This document shows positions 1 through 13,400 of a DNA stretch of 64,000 nucleotides, one piece after another. The position numbers and the translations under genes are program-made. The stretch comes from Hofstenia miamia (taxonomy: Eukaryota; Xenacoelomorpha; Acoela; Hofsteniidae): NCBI GenBank assembly GCA_900660155.1, contig CABFPE010000117.1:333675-397674 (forward strand). Direction: 5' to 3'. Each line of letters starts with the position of its first letter. The stretch's first letter is position 1. The notes under the pieces are model-generated. The model searched no databases. It had not been told where the DNA came from and was given only the letters and a program-made list of their open reading frames with translations.

Positions 1-217
1 TTTAGCATACTTAAATTTTTAATGTCTAAGATCAGTTATTGTGTATAATTTTTCATTTGAAAAAATATTATAACCTGTTAAATTTATGAATAACAAACTA
101 TAACAACGGAATTGTACATGCAATTTTATTTCATTAGTAGAAATACCATATTTTTATTGTATTCATAAATGAATGTGTCTAAAGAATAACGACTAGCTGA
201 ACTAAGACATTTTTCAG

Positions 218-324
218 AGTGGTTAAAATGTGGTGCGCAAATTTACCCGGATGCGGATTTAATCAAAGCACCAAAACCACAAGTTGATATGGTTTACTGC
301 CAAAATTTACTAGAAGCCGTCTGA
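218..324 (+). CDS. possible last coding exon of an unidentified upstream gene
   Basis: A TTTTCAG acceptor at 211-217 opens a 35-codon reading frame in phase 2 that ends at TGA 322-324. The peptide has even amino acid use (it starts EWLKCGAQIYPDADL when the split codon is completed with G and ends CQNLLEAV) and a better base composition than its AT-rich surroundings. This looks like the 3' exon of a gene whose body lies left of the window. I do not recognise the protein. An AATAAA occurs near 760. It could equally be a chance frame; there is no second exon here to confirm it. Confidence 0.33.
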
Positions 325-1660
325 ACACATTACCGCTCTCCCTCAATTCCGAAATAATTTATTCCCAACCGTGCTCATGTGAACAGTCAACAATTTCTTG
401 ACGCTACAGTGTAAACAGTAGCGTAACCACGCTACGGATACCTACTTGAAATTTAATTTTCCATAACGTGCTCGTGGAAACGCAGCATTAGCTTGTTGGC
501 TTTCTTCTATTGCGATTTTATACACAAAACTATATTCGTATATTGTTAATCACTTTTTGACAACTTAATATTCGTTAAATCAACATCGTCACAATTTATT
601 CTTTAGCAGAAATGCAACCTCGACCCATAATCTCGATCTCACAAGCCTTCATGGTCTGAACCTAGTGTGGCTCTCGATTTAAAAAATTTATATTCAGGTC
701 AAGATCACAATATTATTGATGAAGTAGACGAAGCAGCTACCTTAATTAGATATAATTTTCAATAAACACAAAATAACGCAGCAAGGAAAATTTATTTGGG
801 TACAACAAAATAAGTGACATGACAAAACTTTTTTGTTTTACTTGGATATTGTTTATCAAATGCAAACATCATAAATCTCAGCAAATCCATTCTTCGAATT
901 TAGATCAGTTATTATTAGTCCTCTAATCCTACAAGAACAGATTTGATTTAATATTTAATATCATTTTATTACATGTTTTTTACTATATTATGTTCGCGAA
1001 TGTAAAATTTTTGAAATATTTCAATTCAGGAATCATCTTCCCAAAGTTTCTAGGGCCTTTCCTATATTTTTTTTTTAGTTTAAATTAGCAGTAACTTTTA
1101 TTGTATTAAAATAAGTTACGAATATGCTAGCAAGTCGGTTGCTAGCCTATGAGTGAATACGTGTGTAGACAGCTTTTCGTATTATGGTATCAATGATAAT
1201 CAAAGAAAATCTTAATTGTCCTGAGGTCCCTCACTTCAAATGAATGAGGATATCTTCATATTGGAAGCTTTAATGAGCTAATGCGTGACAAAAGCACTAA
1301 TGGCCTCAATAATGGATAAAGATTAAGAATGCTCAAAATATTTTTATGGGCAATTGTTTAGGAGAAGCTGATTTGTCAAATTTGTAATTCTTATGAACGA
1401 AAGATATCATTCTTGACTTGAGCCTTTTTTGTTTATTTATAACAATTGTTTTTAAATTTCATTTTTTCTTTGCCGTCTATTTCTCAAAATAATGTATATT
1501 CCAACCATAAACAAATAATTAACTACAAATTAATATGTACAATATATAATAATATAATCAATGTTTGTGTAAATGTTTGTGTATGTGCTCAATGTTTGAT
1601 GTATGTTTCGAATAGATGAAGTGTATTACCGTTCCCTAATTTATGCTGTTTTATTAGAAT
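325..1660. other. AT-rich non-coding stretch
   Basis: I see no coding frame with recognisable motifs, no RNA gene and no element ends here. It may include the 3' UTR of the exon at 218-324. Confidence 0.5.
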
Positions 1661-1663
1661 ATA

Positions 1664-1840
1664 ATAATAAAATAATAATAATAAAGTACTTTATTAGCCG
1701 CTGAAGTCAAACACTACAAAAATATAAATACAAAAGTCAAGTTTTACTACAGCGAGGACAGTCACAGGAGATAAAGTAAGAGCAGATGGAAGACTAGGCG
1801 AAGTGGGAGAAGGGCTCAGCGAAGAGGCCACTTCGCATTT
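1664..1840 (-). mobile_element. 3' end of a LINE, (AAT)n tail, copy 1
   Basis: An (AAT)n run at 1664-1685 is followed by about 150 bp that aligns closely to 16784-16925, sharing blocks such as AGCGAGGACAGTC and GGAGCAGATGGAAGA. The longer copy at 16.8-17.3 kb carries a reverse transcriptase on the minus strand. This copy is therefore the 5'-truncated 3' end of the same non-LTR retrotransposon, with its simple-repeat tail on the left as expected for minus orientation. Confidence 0.75.
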
Positions 1841-3346
1841 TGTTTGTAAAGCATTAAAATTTATAACTTTAAGCTTACACAAGTTATCAATGCATAATAC
1901 CTACACTAATCATGCATGATAATAGATGAATTATTGGTGGTTTCGTATTACCAACATATGTGCTCAATGTATTACTTTAAACCTAGAATTTATATCAAAG
2001 GAAATTTTGAGCATGACAAATTCTTACCTTGAGAGATTCGAGGAATTTTTTCGGGGAATATTGAAATTTATCCATTTTATGAAAGCAGAAATGGTAACAA
2101 TACTTTTTCCATAACCATACAGAGAAGACACATTTGAGTCTTGTGGTCTAGTATTAGCTACGTTCTCGGATTCCCTGCACATACCCTATTCCATTTTTGG
2201 ATATGCAGTTTTTAAAATATGTTGTAACTTTTGACAAGACGAGTGAGACCATCGGTTTATTTTAAAATTTAGGAGTATAAAATTTGAGAAACTATTCGAT
2301 AAAGGAAAGTGAAAATTTTTCTCATCAAAACGGAATTATGTTTTCTACTTGTACAATTAGTTTGCTCAATCAATAATTCTTCATGTTAATTCTTGTAAAT
2401 ATTAAGCATAATTAAAATTATTTTCAAAGTAAAACTGCAATCTATAACTATTGGTCAAAAGTTTTTAAAAAATATATTCTGATTAAATTGATACACGTAG
2501 ATTCATTCATGTGGGAGAAATGTTTTTAGCTTTCTCTCAACTAGCTATTCCAAATAGTTGTTGTTATTGTAAATATTTACTAACAATAATATGATGCTTA
2601 TCAAGTATTTTGTTTGCTCAAGGGGAAATTTCGCATTTGTTTGCTTTATTTTGAAAGCATATTTGTTACATTAAATCTTGTAAAATGATTTTGAATTCCG
2701 TTAGAAACCTTCTGTTTTTGTTATTACGAAACTTCGTAGATGATGAGAATACGATTCTAATAAGAGCATATGCGAGTGTTTTCAATTTTGCAACGAGCAA
2801 ACAAATATTAACACTAGAACAGCGAGTACACCTTGAGAATAATATACGTCTGATGTTTCAAATGCGAAAATTATGAGATAGAATCAAAGTTTCGACAAAT
2901 AGCAAATTCAATGAGATGATCAACATGTTTGAAAGTGTACCTCCTAATGTTTTTGCTGAATGAATAATGCTTAATGGATATTTTGACCTATTGTCGCGTT
3001 TCCAGTGTAAATGAAAAAGTCATCTTAATTACCATATTGAAAATGAATCTTGTCAAAGTTTTTGTTATGTTTCAGTGAAATAAAATGTTCTATATACTTT
3101 ATTATCAATATATTCCAGCACGGGATGTGCTCGAAAAAGTTTAAAGAAATTCCTTAAAATGCCTTAATTCTTGCAAATAATCTTTTGCGTTATTGCCTAA
3201 GGCGCTATATCCATGATTACTAAAGAGTGCACTTGCACATTGTTTTTTGCTAACTTTCATGACTCCATCAACAACACTAATCTATAATGAACATTTAATT
3301 TTGTAAGAAACTTCCCCCTCCCCTACTGTTTCTCAAAATTGTATAA

Positions 3347-3519
3347 GGGGGGGGGGGNNNNNNNNNNNNNNNNNNNNNNNNNNNNNNNNNNNNNNNNNNN
3401 NNNNNNNNNNNNNNNNNNNNNNNNNNNNNNNNNNNNNNNNNNNNNNNNNNNNNNNNNNNNNNNNNNNNNNNNNNNNNNNNNNNNNNNNNNNNNNNNNNNN
3501 NNNNNNNNNGGGGGGGGGG
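3347..3519. other. assembly gap flanked by poly-G
   Basis: There are 152 Ns at 3358-3509, preceded by 11 G (3347-3357) and followed by 10 G (3510-3519). The short frames running through it are artefacts of the Ns. Confidence 0.95.
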
Positions 3520-3639
3520 AATATACTTCGGTTGTTCGAAAAATTCGTGGCGTTTTTCGAGATGAATGAAAACTAGCATAAAAATGTCTATTTACGTTCA
3601 GCAAAAATCATTTACAATCAATCAGGTAATCGATTACCT

Positions 3640-3830
3640 TGCGCTATTTTTCAGGCAACCCATACCAGCACTGTAGAAAGATGCAGGCTTGATGCAATCA
3701 CTACTGTCGAACGCCTTGTTTTTGTTACGCAGTGCATTGCTTTTAGACAAGAAGGAATGATAATCACATGGTGCTAAGTCTGAGCTATACGAGGGGTGAA
3801 TGAGGACTTTCCAGCCCACGTTGAGCAGTT
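3640..3830 (-). pseudogene. mariner transposase C-terminal fragment
   Basis: The minus strand encodes HPSYSSDLAPCDYHSF, matching the mariner signature HPPYSPDLAPSDYHLF that holds the third catalytic Asp of DD34D transposases. About 35 further residues resemble the family C-terminus. Upstream sequence (3830-4060, minus) has only broken frames. No terminal inverted repeats were identified. It is a dead remnant. Confidence 0.75.
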
Positions 3831-4909
3831 TATATCGTGTAGGAAATGAACTGAGCTCTTTTGTTATTTTTGCTGCAAAAATATTTCAACCCGCCTCTCT
3901 CTTTGCAGTCCATGCTTCACAGCTGATTTTGGACCATCGCAAATGGCTGATCAAATATGCAGACATGTGGACATTTGCTGTAGAATCATTTCTAACTTTT
4001 ATTTGGATAAAGGAACGAGTAAAGCACGTTTCCGAATTTTTGCGTGCTAATTTCTTAGGCTTTCATTAAATATTAGGCGACATGTTCTAGCTAAATACTT
4101 TGCAAATTCCTTGTACGTTCATCTTAGTATGGAGGCAAACAAGGCCCCGCCTCGTGCCTCGCGCTTCCAAAAAATATTCTAAAATATATGTATTAAAAAT
4201 TAAGAGTCTCACGCAACAATGTATAGTTTATTTTTACTGTATGATTTTTTACAAAATATCTTATTTTGATCAGAATAAAAAATTATTATCTCCACAAATT
4301 CTTAAATACCGCATCTTGCTCCTAATTACCTTACATCATGAATATCGTCTCCTTTTAGATATGTCTAGTCGCTCTTAGAAATTTTTGAAGTATAAACTAT
4401 TTTTTAAATGTCATTCGAGAAATTATGTTTACCCCGGGCTTCTCACCTGCTAATTCAACCCTGTCTGTGGGCATTTGAAGTTTTATTCTTTTGATAATCT
4501 CTTTTTATTTATTCCAACATCACTTAGCAATGCAATTAATAACTATTTGTCTGTCTCTCTCCTATTGTAATTCTGGATTTGCTACACGTTGCTCACTTGT
4601 AATGTTGAAGAAAGTAGACTTCATTTTCTATGATTTTTAGTCTTAATAAGTTTTTCTTCAAATTACACAATCAATAAATTTGTATTTCATCACCATTTTG
4701 TTACAGCGATTAGAAGTTGATATAACACAAACCTCTAGTGGAACATAGTCTTCATGGATAAAGTGCGGGAGCCTTTCATTTTGCATTTATTGATATAACT
4801 AGAATAATTTGCATCTAATTGACTGTTTTTTGGCAATTTCACAAATGCACCAAAATCTTATTTATAGAGGCACAACTTTACATAGCAGTGTGAATACAAC
4901 CACATAAAG

Positions 4910-5580
4910 TCAATATTTAGTCTGCTCTCCATTTGCAGAAATCACAGCTTCTATACAAAATTGCAATTACTTTAACACAATGTGATTGCATATATTTGGA
5001 TAAAGAAGAAGAATTCTTGCTTCGTAGCTCGCCACAGCGACTTTATGCGATGTTTTGAAGGTTTTATTGAAATAATCAGTAGTTAGTGCGTGACCATCCA
5101 TTACTCTTGATATTTTGGACAATTATCTTGCAGTTCAGGATTGTTTCGTCACTGAAAGAACACACTCCCATTGATTGATTGCCCAATCTTGATGCTCTTA
5201 GAAAGCAAAGGCCGCCAATGGGGTTTTGCAAAATTATAGGCAGTTTCGCTGATGCGTAGGTAGTGGCTCACCACGCAAATATCTAAGTCTTCAGCGACTC
5301 CAATTGTGATTAAATATTGAATGCAGACGATCGAGGATTTTAAGCACCACGTATTTATGTGCCAAATATCCCTGTAAATGAAAGTCGGTTTGTGTCCACA
5401 TTTGTTGTCGTTGCTTGTGTGATCATTAGTCTTCGGTATCTAGCAAGTCTTTGATACCATTCTATTTGAAATTTCAATGTCCGAGGCAATTTTACCAATA
5501 GTTTTCTGCATTTTGATGTAATATCAGTACTTGAAGCCTCTTCACATTTTGCGAATCCATGTAAAAACAAATATGATGTG
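4910..5580 (-). pseudogene. Tc1-like transposase relic
   Basis: Read on the minus strand in several frames, the region has, in order, an HTH-like stretch (KTIGKIASDIEISNRMV, near 5490), an FSDET segment with the first catalytic Asp (near 5150), and a C-terminus RIEAVISANGEQTKY followed by TGA near 4910. That order and the C-terminal motif are typical of Tc1 transposases. Multiple stops and frameshifts show it is inactive. The ends of the element were not resolved. Confidence 0.7.
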
Positions 5581-6176
5581 AGGTAGTATAAATTTTTATA
5601 GTTATTTTTGTAGGAATGTTATCAATAAATTTGAAAATTGGATATTAACGTGCTGTATTCAACTGTCATGCACATAATATATTTTTACAAACAATAAACT
5701 AATCAGTTTGAAGTGTTTGCAACAAAAACCTTACTACTGTATATATAAAATAGATTACATTTATATTGTCTTTGATCGCTACATATATCAGGTTTTTCTA
5801 TTTTTCAGCTTTGTGTAAAGAGAGAATATATATATTGCAAAATAACGTGTGTACACTAGAAATCCGTACCATATGCTAAAATTAAAAACAAATATATTTA
5901 CGTCACAAAGGAAATATATTCGAACAAATGTGTTGAAAAATGATTTCTACAAATTATTCATTAAAATCAGGATTAATCACATGTTCTGCAATAAATTGGT
6001 GGATATGATTTTTATTAGAAAACCTGGTATACCACACCTGCCAATTGAAATGTTAAGTAAGGTCTAGTTTTTCGACTGCATGTGCTACCTCTATTTCATT
6101 AATGTATCTAAATGCAAAAGTAGGCATTAGAGACCTAATCTTGCTTTCAAAAGGAAGGCTTCGCCTGTATATGTTC

Positions 6177-6740
6177 CTAGCTCATGTTTGCTTGAGATCG
6201 ATCTAGCTGTAGGTTTTCCCAAACCTTTTTCTCTGTTTCTAAATTCCTAATGTTTGCAAACTTCCTTTTATTCTGCTCCCCAATTTTACTATATGTATAT
6301 TTGAATGGGGCTAATTTGTTCAGGCAGGTTACAATTTCAAGCAATATAAATTTCATCATTTCATTACAGTCACTTAAATGCATAAATGTTCTCCCATGAA
6401 ACATTCTGCAACATGTTATTGAAAGAGTTTTCATCAAATGCGCTAAAACTGCGTGCAAAAACCTTTGTTTCGCTTTTTAGTATAACCAACATTATCTAAG
6501 ACATGGACACACAAATTATGATCTGAAAATGAGTTGAATACGTATGTAGAATAGCTTGAGTGGTCTCAATTTGTACCGAAGTAGTCAATCAGGTTTGTAT
6601 CCATTGTTGGAATCTCTTCATGCACAATACTTAATTGAGGTAATTCACATTGGTGATCTATGTGCGTATATTCATAAGTGGATAGGTAGTTGATATTGAA
6701 GTCGCCTAAAACAAAGACGCCCTTACCTAATAATAATAAT
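6177..6740 (-). pseudogene. LINE endonuclease fragment
   Basis: The minus strand carries VLGDFNINYL (near 6690), the Asp-Phe-Asn signature of the APE-type endonuclease of jockey/CR1-like LINEs. A TLIDYFGTN-like motif follows near 6570 (here TNLIDYFGTN). A 93-residue frame (6177-6458) then resembles the EN-RT linker, with a LAPFKY motif. An (AAT)n run lies just upstream (6728-6744). Stops separate the pieces. Confidence 0.65.
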
Positions 6741-7304
6741 AATAAACACAATATAAAGAAAATAATAACTATTAAAATTAACGAACGTGCAACATATTGT
6801 AGCCGTTCCAGTGATTTTGCAGCATTCCTCAACAGATAAATGAGAAAAAACCATGACTTAATAACGTGAAATTAGACTTCTATTGCATCCTAAGTACGCT
6901 GTTTGGTCACGTGATAGCGGGAAGAAATGTGGTTCGTGATGCTACGACTCAAAAGACCGAAAAATTGACTATGATTACGCTTCTAAGAATCGACCATTTC
7001 ACAATGCTGCGACACAAGGTTGCCGTCGAGTTATTAGTACCCCCCCATACACGTTTGATATATTTTGATTAACATGTAAATTGCTTCAAAATGTTTATCT
7101 TTGTTATTGGTAGTTGTCAGTGATTTGATTGGGTCGAAAGCATATGTAGTTACAGGATAAATCTCGAAAAATATTTTATGTGAATCCACACTAATAAATG
7201 TGAGCGATAAAGCTCGAGAGTGAATATTTTACATGAAATATGGATTTTATTTGTATTTATTTTTTGTACATTGTAATTTACTTTTTTAGATCTTGTACCA
7301 CTAG

Positions 7305-7470
7305 ATGACATCTGAAGCTCCTTCTTATACTAATCTCAATCTCTATGAAGATCTAAACAACTACTATTTTGAAACACTCCAGAATCCTAAAGTTGAACGA
7401 GAAGTGCTTGTTATTAATCGTCATTCATATTCATTAAACGTTTCAAATGACATCACTGTTTTACCTTCAC
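7305..7470 (+). CDS. SAC1: SAC1 coding exon 1
   Basis: Residues 1-55 and the first base of codon 56. It contains the initiator ATG and the N-terminal LTIDR-like segment (LVINRHSYSL). The donor is CAC|GTAAAAG, and the exon ends in phase 1. Confidence 0.9.
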
Positions 7471-10400
7471 GTAAAAGTTTTCTTTTTACATCTTATTTGA
7501 TAACCTTGTAAATTTAAAATGTGATTTTGCTTGTTCAGAATATTTGAATATATTACGTCTATAGCATTTTCATTGATTCTTTAAGAAACTAAGTTAAGCT
7601 AATTAGTTTGATAAAATTTTTCGATTATTTGCTTGAAAAGTCCAACTTATATTTCATTGAAAATTTTGTTTGTTTTAAACAAAATTTGAATTCTCTCCAT
7701 AACTAAAGTTCAGGTAAATATTTGGTTTGGGAAAGAAATTGATGGAGTAGACTCCTCTGAGTTGTAAGTGTTTAAAAATTTTTTCGAGAACTATTAAAGA
7801 TATTCAAAATTTTTTGGCTGTTTAAGGTAATATTATATCACCTTGTAGTAAATACCGCAATTTAACAAATAAAATTATTTATAAAAATGGCATTTAGCTT
7901 TATAAATGTCCGAATAAGTAAGTTGAACAAAAACTTCAGCGGTAAAAGGAATGTCTCATACGAATTAATAAAGAACACCATTATTAATTCAAAGAGTTTA
8001 CTGTTTGAATTGGTTCCAGTGCATTATGCGTTTCATTATTGAGTTACTCTCGCCACTATTTAAGAGTAGATTATTAAAAATGTTTTAAATCGATATTATT
8101 TTATTGCCGTTTCCATAGTTGTCAAAACTCCGCTTGCAAATGTTTTGTATTGATTTTTCATGTGAATTTCTATTTAGAAATTCCTAAAAAGGTGATACCT
8201 GCTATTTTGGGAATCATCCCTCTTCTTGGCTGTCCATATCTTGTGCTAGCTACTAGAGTTAAGCAAGTTGGAACCTTGCTACAGCAAAGTATTTACTATG
8301 TTGTCGACACCAACCTTCTCCCTTTGCGGCATGCATCACCCTATCTTTCAACGCTCCAAGAAAGTGACCAAGCGAATTATTTGCAACTAATAAAGTCAAT
8401 GCTGAAAGAGCCTGGATTATACTATTCTCCATCGCTTGACATAACACATTCCATGCAAAGACTTTTAACAGCCAACAAATCCTCTCGCCTCGAAACCCCT
8501 GTTGTAACTGCTGATCATCGTTTTCTCTGGAACAGTTACATGCTATCCGATTTTTTTGGTGTAGCAGAACGGTAGGGATACTTCTTTAAATTCTTTATAT
8601 AAATATCTTTTCTAAGCTTACTTCGTCCAATTAATCAAAAAAATCCCTGCATGACATGAAGCTGCGTGAAAACTGCGTTAATCATTAAATGAATAGACGA
8701 GCCTCCACTTTTAAATATACTTCCATATACCATATGTTTTCTCCAGTATTGCAAATTCAAAACCCAGCGTCTATTTTGTGTTGCGTATTGTTTTGAAGTA
8801 TGTAATATAATTGTTACTATTTAAATTTAACTACTAATCTCTAATTCTAGCTTTGGAGTTGCTTTAATTTGTGGCTTCGCAGGTTGGACTCCAGGACGAG
8901 AGGTGTGTCTATTATCAAGAAGAGCTGTACAGATGTCTGGAACACGTTTTTGGCGTCGGGGTGCTGACGATAGCGGAAATACTGCGAACTTTGTAGAAAC
9001 TGAGCAAATAGTGGAGGCAGATGATATTAGTTCATTTCTTATATTGCGTGGTAGCATTCCTATGTCTTGGACTCAAACACCCAATTTACAATGGAAACCC
9101 AAATTTATGCTCAATGATGATTCGGTGCAGGTTGGTAAGAGCACTGTTTCATATGAATAAGTATCAAAATCTCCCCTAAATTGAAATTCATAAATTTTAT
9201 TGCACAGTGTGTGTTAATTGCTTTGAACATGTTGTTTTATGTTCTACTATGAATTGTTCGAGCTTTAAAGTAAGCCTATTTGTTTTTGCAACTTATATTT
9301 TTTCGATGTCCTATTATGCTAATTGTTCTAATTGAATTTCATTCCCATGATTTATAGGAACGTATTTTAAATCTCCATCTTAATGACTTGATATCTCGAT
9401 ATGGTCGCCTAACTATTGTCTCGTTAATCAACGCCACGGGTTCAGAGGGTCGGCTTGGTCAATCATTTACTCGAAACATTAATTATTGTGTGGAAAAGAA
9501 CGACCACTTTTTGTCTCAGTTAGGCTATCAGCAGTACGATTTCCATGCTAATCCCGATGTCAGAAGACTCTTACAGCGTCTTGATTCAGATCGACAAATT
9601 TTTTCTTACTTACAGGTAGTGATCCACAATTTATACGATTAAATTTGAACAATATTTCTCCAAACTGCTTTAAGCAATAGTTTTTTTACTAAGAAGTAAA
9701 GCTTAGTGCAAGAATCATGTAGTAAAATAACCTCCATGTTTGCAAAGTAGTTTATGAAATGTACATACGGAAAGCATGTTAATTGTTGTCAAGAATCAAT
9801 TTGTAAACATTTGAAAAATTTAGAAAAATTTTATATATAAATATAAAATTTAGAAAAACCACCATATAGACCTATTGTTAACATAATAAACAACCAAGCA
9901 TATCATCTGCATAACTTTTTAGATAAATTATTGAAGCCTTTCCTACCAACCAAGTATATAATAAAAAAATACAACTGATTTTATAAAATAACTTAATTCA
10001 GCGAAAAAACTTTAATAAAGACATTCATCTAGTAAGCTATGACGTCACCTCATTATTTACGAACATTCCGATTGACATATTATGAACATCATTCCAGAAG
10101 ATCAAATAAATATGTCACATCATACACTAAAGAAGCTACTACAACTAGCTTGTAAATCTATACATTTTTCATTCAATGGAGATATATATAAACAAGTAGA
10201 TGGAATACCAATGCGGTCACCACTTAGCCCAAATTTAGCCAACTTTACAATGGATCTAATTGAGAACAAATTTGAAAATTTTAAAGAATCTAATCCTCTA
10301 ATATACTGTAGATATGTTGATGATATCTTTGCAGGATTTTGCTCAAAAGAAGCATCTATAAATTTCCTGAAATATTTAAATGAGTGTATGACGCAAATTT

Positions 10401-13400
10401 AACTCACAATTGAACATGAAAAAGATATTGTGCTAAATTTTATTGATTTTGCAGTAACTAAGCACATGAATGACATTTCGACCAAGTGGTATCAAAAACC
10501 GACTTGTACAGGCCTTTACATACCATTCTGTTCGAATTGCAATTAGCGGCATAAAATTAACACCATTTCGTGCCTAGTCAATCGAATATTTGAATCTTAG
10601 TCAAATGACAAAACCTTAACAGAAAGTTTGGATACAATCACAAAGGATCTCAAAAATAATGGATATCCACAAAAAACTAATTCGTAAGATTATTGATAAG
10701 GAATGTTCATGCAATACACAAGATTCAAATTCTGCACCTAACCAAGACAAAACAAAAGTATACTGGAAGTTACCATTTATAAAATCACAGGAAGAACAAC
10801 TAAAGAAATAATACGACCATACAACAAAAAATTACCATGGAAATGTTCCCTATTAAAGATCATATACCCATTTAATTGTCTTCTGGTATCGTTTATTCAC
10901 ACGACTGTGATGAACGTTTACGTTCATACATTGGCGAGACCAGAAGGCATTTAGAAACTTGGGCAAAACAACATAGAGGGCATCTACAATTCGAAATATA
11001 TATATACGTGGATGTGAACCTAAGCTGAAAAATTTTAAAATACTAATAAGACATCGTGAAACTAAAATCGCAGGAGTAATATGCATAAAATCAATTAAGA
11101 AAACATTATTAAATAAACAAAGATATCAAACAAATCTAAATATATTTTGAATATCTGAATTACTAAAAAAAATGTTCAGAAACATTTCTCCAAATGCTTG
11201 AAAATCACAACAATGTTTGTCGAAATATGTCGCAATAAAACATTATTCAAAAATGTTCAAAGTCTTAAGATAATAACCAGTGCATTTTATCCAATAAGTG
11301 ATAATTTTTAGGTTACAAAACGTGGTGCTGCAATGGAACAACTTGGTGCATTTAGAGTTAATTGCATTGATAGCTTAGATCGTACCAATGTAGTTCAGTC
11401 TCTTATCTGCCGGCAAACGTTGGAAACGCAATTACGTACCTTGCAAAATTCCAATCCAGCATCCACTTTGTCAGCTGAACTTTCAACAGAGCTATCTAAA
11501 CTATGGGCAGATCATGGCGATCAACTCGCTCATCAGTATGCAGGAACTAAGGCGATGAAGGTATGCCACCTCGATCATCTATATATCTCTTTTTGAAAAT
11601 GATTAAATAATTGTTTCATTTTTACTAGCGTTTACAGGTTATATAGGCCTCTCATCTCTACAGTTTCATATGATTTAACAGTGTTCGGGCTGCCTGGAAA
11701 TTCAAAGTTACTGTCTTAAACTGCTTCTAGTGATTGAAACTGCCTGAAAATTCTATTTTTTATTGCGCCCAATTTATTGTCTTATCTTAAATGTATTCCT
11801 TTTTGCAATTACATCCACTTGTTTTAACTTCATGTATATATGTCACTGTAGTTTCATTCACATTTGAAGGTGGCTGTATCAACCATTGACAGTATGGGGA
11901 TTGAAATGTCAATTCGGAACAATCTCGTCTTAGCGGATTCTTTTTAAAATACTTTTGCTGAGGAAATATATCTTCCAATCATTCTCGGATTTATTATTGC
12001 CTGGAAAATTCTTTAATCCAAATGCTCCCAACTTTTCTATTAAAAAAAGTTTATCTAAATTTTAACTAAAAACTATATAATCTGTGTTTGAGCATGCAAA
12101 TTAACATTTTGTTTGCCATTAGGGTTTCAAGGGCTGGGTGACATTTCACCAAATGGAACTATATGCACCCACTCGTGTAAAATGTAGGAAATTTAGAATG
12201 GAATATTATATATTTCTTATGAATAATTTGTAGATAGACATTACAGTATTTAACACTTTGATCAATTCCAAAAAATGTGTGTCTAGCACACCTAATTGAT
12301 TTGCGGCGAACTGCCACTAAATGCTGCTAACCCATGTATATAGTCTCTCTATTTTCAGATGTTTCTGGCTTTCTACTGTACATTTTTATACTACATATAT
12401 ATCATTGTAAATATGTTGTGTTATTGTACCTAAATGTCAATAAATGAAAGTTATCATTTGACTATAAATAACATTAGGAATAGATTTCTTACTAACATTT
12501 GAAATTGCAGGAGCAAGTGCGTTGTCTAGCAATCTTTCGCTCAGCTGAATATCACAAACTATATGGATGCTTGTGCATGGCCTTCCTTCACCACTTTTGC
12601 AACAGCTAGTTATCAGCAATTTCATTTGCAACCTTCTGAATAGACAAATTACTCAAAGCGCAGACTATGATGAAGTTTCAATGTCCAATGAACTAAACAG
12701 CTTAAGTCTCTGAAAACTAAGACTGCACAAAACTGGCTCTACTGCAATCAAATAGTTTCCGTTGGATAATTGACGATATTTGCCAAATTCCCCTTAAAGG
12801 GGATCATTTTGGAACCAGACGAGACATATTTCAATAACACCTTTAGATAAAAGATATTTACGCAAATGCACCAAACCTCGAAGTATGTGTTTGAGTGCTG
12901 CACTTGTAACATGGATAAGCTGGTTCTTCTACCTGCATCTGGAACGAACGCTGGATCCATTTCGGCAAATGAGTTTGCAAAATCAATTACAAACTCTAAA
13001 CGTTGATCATTACATGAAGTAATACTGAATCGTTTAATCGGTGACCAGAATACGAAGATTTAACATTTAATATATTCCACATCTTACTTTTGCTTTTCAC
13101 AAAAACTGATGTTTCTTTCATGTTGTCATATAATTCCAACGCAGACTGTCTTTTCATTGAAAATGTTAACTACATAACATACCTTTCGCTTTTCAATTTT
13201 TGATGAATATAAGATAGCAGAGTTTGGGCAACTTGAGTCGGTATTATCTTTCTTTTTTATACAAGGCAGTAAGGTCGTTCCATTTAGCAGTAACTGAATT
13301 ATTCGAAAGAGGATCGCGAAAAATATGTTTTTTGGAAATCAAATTATTGCGTATGTTCTTAAGCAAATCATCATTTTTGATTGGGTGACTAACGTGCCAA

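Noticed and set aside
3295-3604. Frames of 76-94 codons through the N gap
   Set aside because: They are open only because Ns cannot contain stops.
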